A stretch of DNA of 8,960 nucleotides from an uncultured Lachnospiraceae bacterium (lineage in GTDB: Bacteria > Bacillota > Clostridia > Lachnospirales > Lachnospiraceae): NCBI GenBank assembly GCA_910588865.1, contig CAJUSJ010000122.1:1-8960 (forward strand), written 5' to 3'. Every line of letters begins with the position of its first letter. Position 1 is the stretch's first letter. Shown here piece after piece: positions 1 to 6,091 of this stretch. The notes under the pieces were generated by a model. That model searched no databases, was not told the origin of the DNA, and saw nothing but the letters and a program-made list of their open reading frames with translations. A program made the translations under genes and the position numbers.

Positions 1-2
1 AT

Positions 3-167
3 TATAGGGCTTCGTGTTTAGTTTTCGTGTTTCTTAAAAGCCTTGTTTTATGCGGCGTTGCGGTGGTTGTCTATAAATACTTGCCCCGAACGGGGCCGGG
101 AATTGATTATACCGCGGGGGATACCTGGATGTTCCCGCTCTTTCCGAGCCGCCTGTTCGCGTTTTGA
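3..167 (+). CDS. 3' end of an unrecognised membrane-protein-like ORF (partial)
   Basis: A reading frame is open from the left window edge to a TGA at 165-167 (54 codons visible). The visible part begins with a hydrophobic stretch (about residues 5-22, rich in Val, Leu, Phe and Ala). It then has a short basic YKYLPR segment and ends with a Gly/Pro/aromatic-rich tail (DTWMFPLFPSRLFAF). This looks like the last transmembrane segment and tail of a membrane protein. I do not recognise the family. The opposite strand is also open for about 40 codons here, so the coding call rests only on the hydrophobic pattern. It runs in the same direction as the two-component genes downstream but is separated from them by 120 bases containing a promoter, so it is probably a separate transcription unit. 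Confidence 0.35.
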   Translation, partial: YRASCLVFVFLKSLVLCGVAVVVYKYLPRTGPGIDYTAGDTWMFPLFPSRLFAF

Positions 168-189
168 TCCCCAAGGCCAAAAATGTTGA

Positions 190-218
190 TGGACACAGAT
201 AAGCATCTCTGATATGAT
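190..218 (+). promoter_or_regulatory. Candidate vegetative (sigma-A type) promoter of the response-regulator operon
   Basis: TGGACA (190-195) and TATGAT (213-218) each match the -35 and -10 consensus at five of six positions and are separated by exactly 17 bases. The start codon of the response regulator is 70 bases downstream. The promoter lies in the only intergenic gap ahead of the regulator-kinase pair. Confidence 0.55.
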
Positions 219-271
219 GTTAATTGATTTTGAGTAACCGGAAATTGAAATATATAAGGCAAATTAACATC
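216..271 (+). repeat. 10-bp perfect inverted repeat in the leader of the response-regulator gene
   Basis: GATGTTAATT (216-225) and AATTAACATC (262-271) are perfect reverse complements. The left arm overlaps the -10 box and the right arm ends about 17 bases before the start codon. Within the loop, the direct repeat AATTGA occurs at 222-227 and again at 243-248, 21 bases (two helical turns) apart. The site could be an operator for autoregulation or a leader stem-loop close to the ribosome-binding site. The sequence alone cannot decide between them. Confidence 0.4.
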
Positions 272-287
272 AAGATTGGAGTTAAAA

Positions 288-959
288 ATGATCGATATTT
301 ATTATGTCGAAGATGATGAAACCATATCCCAGACAGTGAAAGAGTTTTTGGAGAGGCGGGGTTTTCAGGTTTCTATTTTCCAAACGATCGCTGACGCGAA
401 ACTAGCTTTAAAAAAGATGTGTCCAACCCTGGTTCTGGTAGATTGGAATATGCCGGACGGAAGCGGCGCTATGCTGTGTCAATGGATACGGGAGGGCTGG
501 AAAGAGCTGCCTGTTATTTTTCTTACTGTTCGTGGAGATTCCCGTGATATTGTCTCTGGTTTTCAAAATGGAGCCGATGATTATATAGTGAAGCCCTTTG
601 AGCTGGATGTCCTGCTTTCACGCATCCAGGCTCTGTTACGGAGGACGGGAGATGTATCAAAACAATACTTGTCCTGTGACGCTATTTCGCTTGACCAAAA
701 ACGTATGAGGGTTTACCTTGGTTCAGAAGAAATCCGTTTAAGTCCCTCAGAATACCAGTTACTCTTGGTTCTGCTGCAAAACAAAGGGAAAACTGTCACA
801 CGGGAAAAACTGTTAGAAAAGGTTTGGGACAGCAACGGAAACTATGTCAACGACAATACACTGACGGTCGCGATGAAACGTCTGCGGGAAAAGCTGCGTC
901 AGCCAGCTTGTCTGAAAACGGTAAGGAGTATTGGCTATATTCTGGAGGATATGAAATGA
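288..959 (+). CDS. OmpR/PhoB-family response regulator
   Basis: A 223-residue cytoplasmic DNA-binding regulator. The receiver domain (about residues 1-118) shows the acidic pair D9/D10, the phospho-acceptor D52 in VDWNMPD, T80 and K102 in the VKPF motif. The winged-helix effector domain (about 128-220) has the recognition helix at about 188-203 and the wing motif RSIGYIL near the end. Length and layout are normal for the family and all catalytic residues are present. I start it at the ATG at 288, preceded by GGAG at a good distance, rather than at the in-frame TTG at 276, which has no such site. It overlaps the kinase gene by ATGA, so the two are translationally coupled and form a cognate pair. 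The likely target is the CTGTCAC repeat ahead of the ABC genes, because OmpR/PhoB-type regulators bind direct repeats spaced 11 bp. The signal is unknown. Its family members commonly control resistance to cell-wall antibiotics or peptides. Confidence 0.93.
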   Translation: MIDIYYVEDDETISQTVKEFLERRGFQVSIFQTIADAKLALKKMCPTLVLVDWNMPDGSGAMLCQWIREGWKELPVIFLTVRGDSRDIVSGFQNGADDYIVKPFELDVLLSRIQALLRRTGDVSKQYLSCDAISLDQKRMRVYLGSEEIRLSPSEYQLLLVLLQNKGKTVTREKLLEKVWDSNGNYVNDNTLTVAMKRLREKLRQPACLKTVRSIGYILEDMK

Positions 960-2140
960 GTGAAAGAAAAAATATCCCCGTACTGATAGGGTTTGTCCTG
1001 TCGGTCAGCCTGCTTTCCACTGCCCTTGCGACCTTTCTTTTAGCTAATTATTATAACCATGCCCATAGGATCGCGCTGGGGCAGATCAGCCAGAAGATTA
1101 TAGACAAGCAGCCGGAAGCGGAACAGGCAATTCTTTCTGTACTAAAGGATTATCAGCATGACCCTGATATTCCTACAGAAGAAAATATTATCTGGAGATA
1201 TGGTTATCAGCAGACCGACTTTTTACAGTCTTCGGGAGTGTATAACGGGATCATTGTGTTAATTGGATTTTTCGCTGGAGGAGTATTATTTCTTGTCACG
1301 CTTGTTATTTGGCATAAAAAGGAAGCAATACGGATCAACGGGCTGACAGATTATCTGGAAAAGGTTAATACCGGAAACGGCGGTGTTCTTCTTCAGACTG
1401 GTGAAGATGAATTTTCCAAATTACAGGACGAAATTTATAAGACAGTAACTACATTATACCAGACGAGAGATACCGCTCTTAAGGCGAAAAATAATTTCGC
1501 GGAAAATCTATACAACATCGCTCATCAGCTTAAAACACCAATCACATCTATTTCCCTTTCCGCTCAGATGATGAAAGAAAATCCATCCCCCTGGCATTTG
1601 GAACAGATCTTGAAACAGCTTTCTGGTTTGACACATTTGGAAGAAGCCCTTTTGTTATTATCACGCATTGACGCGGGAACCTTAACCTTGGAAAGAACAG
1701 AGGTTGATGTCTTTACGGTCCTTATGCTTGCCGCTGATAATCTACAGGAATTATTTGCGGAGGCTGATGTCCGCGTCGACATACCGGAATCGGGCAGTGT
1801 GTTGATCCGCGCGGATATGGAGTGGACAATGGAGGCATTTATCAATCTTTTTAAAAACTGTATGGAGCATACACCGGCAGGAGGAGTCGTACATTGTTCT
1901 TATGAGCAGAATCCTCTTTATACGCAAATACGCATATGGGATACTGGTACTGGTTTCCCCAAGAAAGATATTCCCCATCTTTTCCAGCGGTTCTACCGGG
2001 GAGAAAACGCGAAAGGCAATGGAATCGGCATTGGGCTCGCCATATCAAAAGCAATTATTGAAGGGCAAAATGGCACCATCAGCGCGGATAATCTACCGGA
2101 CGGCGGCGCTTGTTTTGAAATCCGTATCTACTGTCACTGA
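956..2140 (+). CDS. Membrane sensor histidine kinase, partner of the adjacent regulator
   Basis: A 394-residue kinase that would autophosphorylate on histidine and pass the phosphate to the regulator encoded just before it. Transmembrane helices lie at about residues 9-30 and 97-119 and enclose an external loop of about 65 residues. A linker (about 120-175) leads to the H-box, with H190 in AHQLKTP. The ATPase domain has the N-box (N297 and N301), the G1 box DTGTGFP with D329, the F-box FQRF (343-346) and the glycine-rich G2 box GNGIGIGLA (354-362). The start is the ATG at 956 inside the ATGA overlap with the regulator stop, with GGAGG at 944-948; the frame is open further upstream but lies inside the regulator gene. 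The 65-residue external loop differs from BceS-type intramembrane kinases, whose loop is very short, so this kinase may bind its ligand directly. The stop codon sits inside the direct-repeat box of the next promoter. Confidence 0.93.
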   Translation: MSERKNIPVLIGFVLSVSLLSTALATFLLANYYNHAHRIALGQISQKIIDKQPEAEQAILSVLKDYQHDPDIPTEENIIWRYGYQQTDFLQSSGVYNGIIVLIGFFAGGVLFLVTLVIWHKKEAIRINGLTDYLEKVNTGNGGVLLQTGEDEFSKLQDEIYKTVTTLYQTRDTALKAKNNFAENLYNIAHQLKTPITSISLSAQMMKENPSPWHLEQILKQLSGLTHLEEALLLLSRIDAGTLTLERTEVDVFTVLMLAADNLQELFAEADVRVDIPESGSVLIRADMEWTMEAFINLFKNCMEHTPAGGVVHCSYEQNPLYTQIRIWDTGTGFPKKDIPHLFQRFYRGENAKGNGIGIGLAISKAIIEGQNGTISADNLPDGGACFEIRIYCH

Positions 2141-2164
2141 ACTGTCACTTTACTTTGGTATAAT
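2131..2164 (+). promoter_or_regulatory. Pho-box-like direct repeat with -10 box: activated promoter of the ABC operon
   Basis: CTGTCAC occurs at 2131-2137 and 2142-2148, an 11-bp period (the repeat is nine bases long, ACTGTCACT, if the flanks are counted). A perfect TATAAT lies at 2159-2164, 10 bases after the second repeat, and no good -35 hexamer is present. This matches the known layout of promoters activated by PhoB-type regulators, where tandem 7-bp half-sites with 4-bp spacers replace the -35 element. The half-site itself closely resembles the E. coli PhoB half-site CTGTCAT. The obvious ligand is the regulator encoded at 288-959. The box overlaps the kinase stop codon. Confidence 0.7.
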
Positions 2165-2175
2165 AAAAAAGAGGG

Positions 2176-2193
2176 CTGCTTTTTGATAAGCAG
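2176..2193 (+). repeat. Small leader hairpin in the ABC operon 5' UTR
   Basis: CTGCTT (2176-2181) and AAGCAG (2188-2193) form a perfect 6-bp stem with a 6-base loop, just downstream of the predicted transcription start. No T-tract follows, so it is not a terminator. It may stabilise the 5' end of the ABC mRNA or be incidental. Confidence 0.3.
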
Positions 2194-2235
2194 AGGGATT
2201 GAGAAGATACAGCGATTGTAGAAAGGAATTAAAAC

Positions 2236-2916
2236 ATGGATATTTTAAAGTGTGAAGGAGTAAGAAAGGTATACGGCACTGGCAGTAATCAGGTGATTGC
2301 CCTCGACAAAATAGATTTGTCCATAGAGAAAGGCGAATTTGTCGCGATCGTAGGCGCTTCCGGCTCAGGAAAATCCACTTTGCTGCATATTATTGGCAGT
2401 GTGGATCATCCCTCAGAGGGCAGGGTTGTAATTGAGGGGACCGATATCTCCACTTTGAATCAAGAAGAGTCGGCAATCTTCCGGCGCAGAAAAGTGGGAT
2501 TGGTTTATCAGTTTTATAATCTGATTCCCACACTCACCATACGCAAAAATATTCTTATGCCGCTTTTGCTGGATAAGAAGAAACCTAATCCGGAATTTTT
2601 TGAACAAGTGGTAAACGCTCTGGGGATTGCCGATAAATTGGAGTCACTCCCAAGCCAGTTATCAGGGGGACAGCAGCAGCGAGCCGCCATAGCCCGGTCT
2701 TTGGTGTATCGCCCTGCCTTGCTTTTAGCGGACGAGCCTACCGGCAATCTGGACCAAAAAAATACAAAAGAAATTATTGACATGTTAAAGCTGTCTAACC
2801 GCAATCTTAACCAGACCATTGTGCTGATTACCCATGACGAAAAGGTCGCGTTAGAGGCAGACCGTATCGTAGCCATAGAGGACGGACGGATTATCAGCGA
2901 TGAGAAACGGGGGTAA
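2236..2916 (+). CDS. ABC transporter ATP-binding protein (MacB/LolD/BceA-like)
   Basis: A 226-residue ATPase subunit that powers the permease encoded 5 bases downstream. The motifs are all intact: Walker A GASGSGKST (40-48), Q-loop Q92 in VYQFYN, signature LSGGQQQR (142-149), Walker B LLLADEP (162-168, with D166 and the catalytic E167), D-loop NLD (171-173) and switch histidine H200. Length and the long LSGGQQQRAAIARSL signature region fit the MacB/LolD/BceA group, which works with FtsX-type permeases and usually acts by mechanotransmission or peptide removal rather than classical transport. The ATG at 2236 is preceded by AAGGAA. Expression is predicted from the CTGTCAC-repeat promoter in the preceding gap. 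The substrate cannot be told from this subunit. Confidence 0.95.
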   Translation: MDILKCEGVRKVYGTGSNQVIALDKIDLSIEKGEFVAIVGASGSGKSTLLHIIGSVDHPSEGRVVIEGTDISTLNQEESAIFRRRKVGLVYQFYNLIPTLTIRKNILMPLLLDKKKPNPEFFEQVVNALGIADKLESLPSQLSGGQQQRAAIARSLVYRPALLLADEPTGNLDQKNTKEIIDMLKLSNRNLNQTIVLITHDEKVALEADRIVAIEDGRIISDEKRG

Positions 2917-2921
2917 ACAAT

Positions 2922-5132
2922 ATGTGGAAAGATTATTCGGCAGGTTATATTAAGAATAACCGGGCTTCCAGTATGTCTGTAATGGTAGCGGCTTTTATCT
3001 CCGCGCTGCTCTTGTCCTTATTGTGCGGTTTGTTTTACAATTTGTGGGTATATGAGATAGAACGGATAAAAGTGGAGGAGGGTGACTGGCAGGGGCGTAT
3101 TATTGGAGAAATAAGCGCGGAAGATTTAGACCTGATTCAGAACTATGCCAATGTGGAAAAGGCAGTCCTAAATGAAGAATGCTCTGGTGAACAGGGAACC
3201 GCGGCAGACATTTATTTTAAGAAGCTGGGGAGTATTCTCACAGATATGCCCCGGATCGCTGAACTAATTGGAGTTCCGGCAGATGCTGTCACATACCACT
3301 ATACCCTCTTAAACATGTACCTAATCCGTGATTCAAATGATTCCGCGTTACGCTGGATCTTTCCGTTTTCTTTAATGATTACGGTCATTGCCAGTTTCTC
3401 ATTGATTTTGATCATTCACAACGCTTTCGCGGTAACAATGAATGCCCGGATCCATCAGTTTGGCATTCTTTCCAGCATCGGAGCCACACCGAAACAAATA
3501 CGAACTTGTCTATTGCAGGAGGCTTTTGTATTATGCGCGGTACCAATTGCGGCAGGCAATTTATTCGGCATTTTGATCTGTATGGGAATCATTCAGGGAA
3601 TCAATGTGTTGTTGACTGATGTGGCAAGGCGGCTGGTGCTTCCATTTAGTTATAATCCTTTGATCCTGCTGCTTTCTCTCTCAGCCACGGTTATAACCAT
3701 TTGGATTTCCGCATGGATTCCTGCCAGAAAAATGAGTAAGATGACGCCACTGGAGGCTATCAAAAATACCAGTGAGATTCAGCTGAAAAGGAAAAAGAAT
3801 TCCTGTATCTTATCTCTTTTATTTGGGGTGGAGGGAGAACTTGCCGGAAATGCCTTGAAAGCCCAGGGGAAAGCTATGGGGACTGCCACATTATCCCTTA
3901 TATTTTCTTTCTTGGCATTTTCTTTTTCCATGTGTTTTTTAGCGATTATCATCCTAAGCCAGAGAGAGACCTATTTTGAAAGGTATCAAGACGCCTGGGA
4001 TATCATGGTAACGGTAAACAATACGGAAATAGACGCTTTTGATAGGACCGATGCTTTACAGGAACTGCCCGGCATACAAAGCGGTGTGGTTTATCAGAAA
4101 GCAGCAGCTAAACGCATACTGACAGAAGACGAAATCAGTGAAGAATCGCGGGCCATGGGAGGATTTCGGAATGCCTCGCCAGAGTATGTATCTCCCACTT
4201 CCGCTGGATGGTTGGTAAATGTTCCTTTGGTCATTCTGGATGATGAAAGCTTTCTGGAATACTGTGGGCAGATTGGAGCAAAGCCGCGGTTAGACGGCGC
4301 GGTGATCCGGAACCAGATTTGTGACGCCGCAGACCCCAATTTCCGTAAGCGGCGCATGCTTGCCTATCTGACAGAAAGCCAGCAGACCACTGTCATCCGC
4401 GGGACCGGGCAGGAAAATGGGACGGCAGAAATTCCGGTAATTGCGTATACGCAGGAGGTTCCTAACCTGCGGGAAGAATATGGGACCGTGGATTATTATG
4501 AACTGGTGCATTTTATCCCCGTATCTGTGTGGCAAGAAATCAAAGCACAGATCGGAGGAACGGAGGCGGATACTTATATCCGGATCCTGGCGAAAGACGG
4601 AGCAACTCTGGCAGAATTGAATGAAATAGAGGAAAATGTTTCCCGGCTGCTTGGCGGGGTGTATGAAACAGAAATCGAGAACCGTATTCAGGACAAGCTT
4701 AACAATGATAATATGTTTCGCGGAATGAAGGCTTTGGTCAGCCTATTCTGTGTACTGCTCACGATCATAGGTATTGGAAATGTATTCTCTAATACACTTG
4801 GTTTTGTACGTCAGAGAAAACGGGAGTTTGCCCGCTATCTGTCCGTAGGCATGACGCCCCGGGGAATGAGAAAAATATTCTGCGTAGAGGCTCTTGTGAT
4901 AGCCGGGCGTCCGGTGTTGATTACATTGCCGATTACCGCGGCCGCGGTTGTCTTTTTTATTAAAGTGAGTTATCTGGAACCAATGGTTGTCATTGGTGAA
5001 ATACCGTTCATACCAATACTGGCATTTATCCTGGCTATTTTGGGTTTTGTGGGATGGGCATATTATCTTGGCGCGAAGAAGGTACTTGGAAGCAATCTCA
5101 TGGACTCTTTGCGAGATGATACTGTAATGTAA
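2922..5132 (+). CDS. FtsX-type ABC transporter permease, two-module (736 aa)
   Basis: Membrane partner of the preceding ATPase, starting 5 bases after its stop. Hydrophobic segments at about residues 18-42, 143-168, 198-228, 246-268, 321-345, 602-626, 652-681 and 695-717 suggest eight helices in two FtsX-like modules. The conserved cytoplasmic coupling motifs are FGILSSIGATPKQIR (180-194) in the first module and FARYLSVGMTPRGMR (636-650) in the second, and PARKMSKMTPLEAIK (267-281) follows helix 4. External regions are about 100 residues (43-142) and about 255 residues (346-601). The large second external domain recalls BceB, but BceB has ten helices and one large loop, so this is a relative rather than a clear orthologue. 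The likely role is export of, or protection from, an envelope-active peptide, inferred from the linked two-component pair. A strong terminator follows 70 bases after the stop. Confidence 0.92.
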   Translation: MWKDYSAGYIKNNRASSMSVMVAAFISALLLSLLCGLFYNLWVYEIERIKVEEGDWQGRIIGEISAEDLDLIQNYANVEKAVLNEECSGEQGTAADIYFKKLGSILTDMPRIAELIGVPADAVTYHYTLLNMYLIRDSNDSALRWIFPFSLMITVIASFSLILIIHNAFAVTMNARIHQFGILSSIGATPKQIRTCLLQEAFVLCAVPIAAGNLFGILICMGIIQGINVLLTDVARRLVLPFSYNPLILLLSLSATVITIWISAWIPARKMSKMTPLEAIKNTSEIQLKRKKNSCILSLLFGVEGELAGNALKAQGKAMGTATLSLIFSFLAFSFSMCFLAIIILSQRETYFERYQDAWDIMVTVNNTEIDAFDRTDALQELPGIQSGVVYQKAAAKRILTEDEISEESRAMGGFRNASPEYVSPTSAGWLVNVPLVILDDESFLEYCGQIGAKPRLDGAVIRNQICDAADPNFRKRRMLAYLTESQQTTVIRGTGQENGTAEIPVIAYTQEVPNLREEYGTVDYYELVHFIPVSVWQEIKAQIGGTEADTYIRILAKDGATLAELNEIEENVSRLLGGVYETEIENRIQDKLNNDNMFRGMKALVSLFCVLLTIIGIGNVFSNTLGFVRQRKREFARYLSVGMTPRGMRKIFCVEALVIAGRPVLITLPITAAAVVFFIKVSYLEPMVVIGEIPFIPILAFILAILGFVGWAYYLGAKKVLGSNLMDSLRDDTVM

Positions 5133-5202
5133 GCTATTCTTGAAAGAGGTGGGTAATCCTATACAGTAGTGTAAAATAGTTTGTGTCTTTGGAAAAAAAT
5201 GG

Positions 5203-5258
5203 CTCCTTTTTGGTAAGAATTCGGATATGACAATTCTTATCGAAAAGGAGTATTTTTT
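5203..5258 (+). terminator. Rho-independent terminator of the ABC operon, 19-bp stem
   Basis: The left arm (5203-5221, beginning CTCCTTTT) and right arm (5232-5250, ending AAAAGGAG) pair over 19 positions, with two G-U wobbles and no unpaired base. The loop is the 10 bases at 5222-5231. The right arm is followed by TATTTTTT (5251-5258). An A-run upstream (5193-5199) could support weak termination from the opposite direction. Confidence 0.85.
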
Positions 5259-5260
5259 AA

Positions 5261-5425
5261 AGCCAGTATGGGGAATTCCAGATAGATGTTCCCAGGGATC
5301 GGGACGGTGAGTTTGAGCCCAAACGGATTTCCAAATACCAGCGCGACATATCTGGCACTGAGGAAAAGGTCATCTCCCTGTACACCCGGGGAATGAGCGC
5401 GCGGCATATTCGCGACCAGCTCAAC
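5261..5425 (+). pseudogene. IS256-family transposase relic (internal fragment)
   Basis: The frame from 5261 translates as an internal piece of an IS256/Mutator-type transposase. It contains the family hallmarks FQIDVPRDRDGEFEP, KYQRDISG, EEKVISLYTRGMS and a DIQDQ-like HIRDQL. About 55 codons are recognisable out of roughly 390-410 in a full transposase. A TAA lies in frame directly upstream (5258-5260), there is no start codon with a ribosome-binding site, and similarity stops near 5425 where the sequence changes abruptly. The catalytic DDE residues lie outside the fragment, so it is dead. I see no terminal inverted repeats of the element. It is a scar between the ABC module and the sporulation genes. 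Confidence 0.85.
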
Positions 5426-5533
5426 CAACCAAAACGCTTATCTCCATACGTTTTCCAACCACTCTCGTATTTAGCGTTAGCATTCGTCTCGCTATTTCTA
5501 ATTCTTCCTTATCCCTTCATTTCCATAAATTTC
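5426..5533. other. Spacer between the transposase relic and spoVAC, no gene recognised
   Basis: This stretch separates the transposase scar from the end of spoVAC. On the plus strand it is rich in T and C. On the minus strand a short frame reads EELEIARRML, but it is bounded by stops and has no start site, so I do not call it. AAAACG and CGTTTT form a weak inverted repeat near 5431-5455. spoVAD would be expected here in a normal spoVA operon, and nothing resembling its first codons is seen. Confidence 0.5.
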
Positions 5534-5986
5534 TCAAAGAACTCCCATCACTCCCCCAATCCAATAAATTACTCCCAACACCCAGCTGCTCAAAATCCCA
5601 TAAAGTATCACCGGCCCCGCAATCGTAAAGATCTTACACCCAATCCCAAACACCTGTCCCTCCGCCTTATACTCAATGGCCGGCGAAACCACCGAATTGG
5701 CAAACCCGGTAATAGGCACCAGCGCCCCCGCGCCGCCCCACTTGACGATCTTAGGGTACACATTAAACCCGGTCAGCACGATGCTCGCCAGAATCAGCAT
5801 CAGCAGGTTCCATGCCCCGGCGGTTTTCTCATCCATCCCATAAGACTGAAACCAGTTAAGCATCAGCTGGCCGATGGCGCAGATGATTCCACCTGTCACA
5901 AAAGCCCTGGCAATGTTTTTCCAAACCGGGTTCACGGGAGTTACTTCCTTCACATAGGCATTATACGCATCCTTATTAATCTCCAT
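5534..5986 (-). CDS. spoVAC: Stage V sporulation protein AC (SpoVAC)
   Basis: A 150-residue integral protein of the spore inner membrane, the usual length for SpoVAC. The family is part of the channel that moves dipicolinic acid into the forespore and releases it at germination; SpoVAC of B. subtilis behaves as a mechanosensitive channel. Visible hallmarks are the N-terminal PVNPVWKNIARAFVTGG, GFNVYPKIVKWGGAGALVP (73-91), ITGFANSVVSPAIEYKAEG (92-110) and IAGPVILYG (122-130), with membrane segments at about 27-46, 60-76, 86-104 and 120-148. I start it at the ATG at 5986, which has AGGAGG four bases upstream, and not at the in-frame ATG at 6010. Its neighbours are unusual: spoVAB is not directly upstream (a transporter intervenes) and spoVAD is not directly downstream. 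A sigma-G-like promoter lies in the gap upstream. Confidence 0.95.
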   Translation of the reverse strand: MEINKDAYNAYVKEVTPVNPVWKNIARAFVTGGIICAIGQLMLNWFQSYGMDEKTAGAWNLLMLILASIVLTGFNVYPKIVKWGGAGALVPITGFANSVVSPAIEYKAEGQVFGIGCKIFTIAGPVILYGILSSWVLGVIYWIGGVMGVL

Positions 5987-6051
5987 AAGACCTCCTGTTC
6001 TGGCAGACACTCATTCCTGCCTGCCGCTCTATACAGTTCACCTCTTACTGT

Positions 6052-6081
6052 CAGTATGCGCCTGTCTCTGCCAAAACATAC
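6052..6081 (-). promoter_or_regulatory. Candidate sigma-G (forespore) promoter of spoVAC
   Basis: Read on the minus strand, GTATG (6077-6081) and CATACTG (6052-6058) are separated by 18 bases. The B. subtilis sigma-G consensus is about GHATR-N18-CATNHTA, so only the last -10 base deviates. The -35 box starts 10 bases after the stop of the transporter gene and the -10 box lies about 65 bases before the spoVAC start. The same spacing is seen in the better promoter at 8823-8852. Confidence 0.6.
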
Positions 6082-6091
6082 AAAAACCGCT

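Noticed and set aside
83..96. GCCCCG-AA-CGGGGC palindrome as a terminator
   Set aside because: There is no T-tract on either side and it lies within the open frame at the left edge, so it may simply be coding sequence.
276..287. TTG at 276 as start of the response regulator
   Set aside because: The ATG at 288 has a GGAG at suitable spacing and gives the normal receiver N-terminus; the TTG codon overlaps that ribosome-binding site.
5434..5510. Short minus-strand peptide EELEIARRML downstream of spoVAC as a gene or as a spoVAD start
   Set aside because: It is bounded by stops, lacks a start with a ribosome-binding site, and does not resemble the thiolase-like N-terminus of SpoVAD.
5987..6010. 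ATG at 6010 as start of spoVAC
   Set aside because: It has no ribosome-binding site, while the ATG at 5986 has a perfect AGGAGG lying within the supposed extension.
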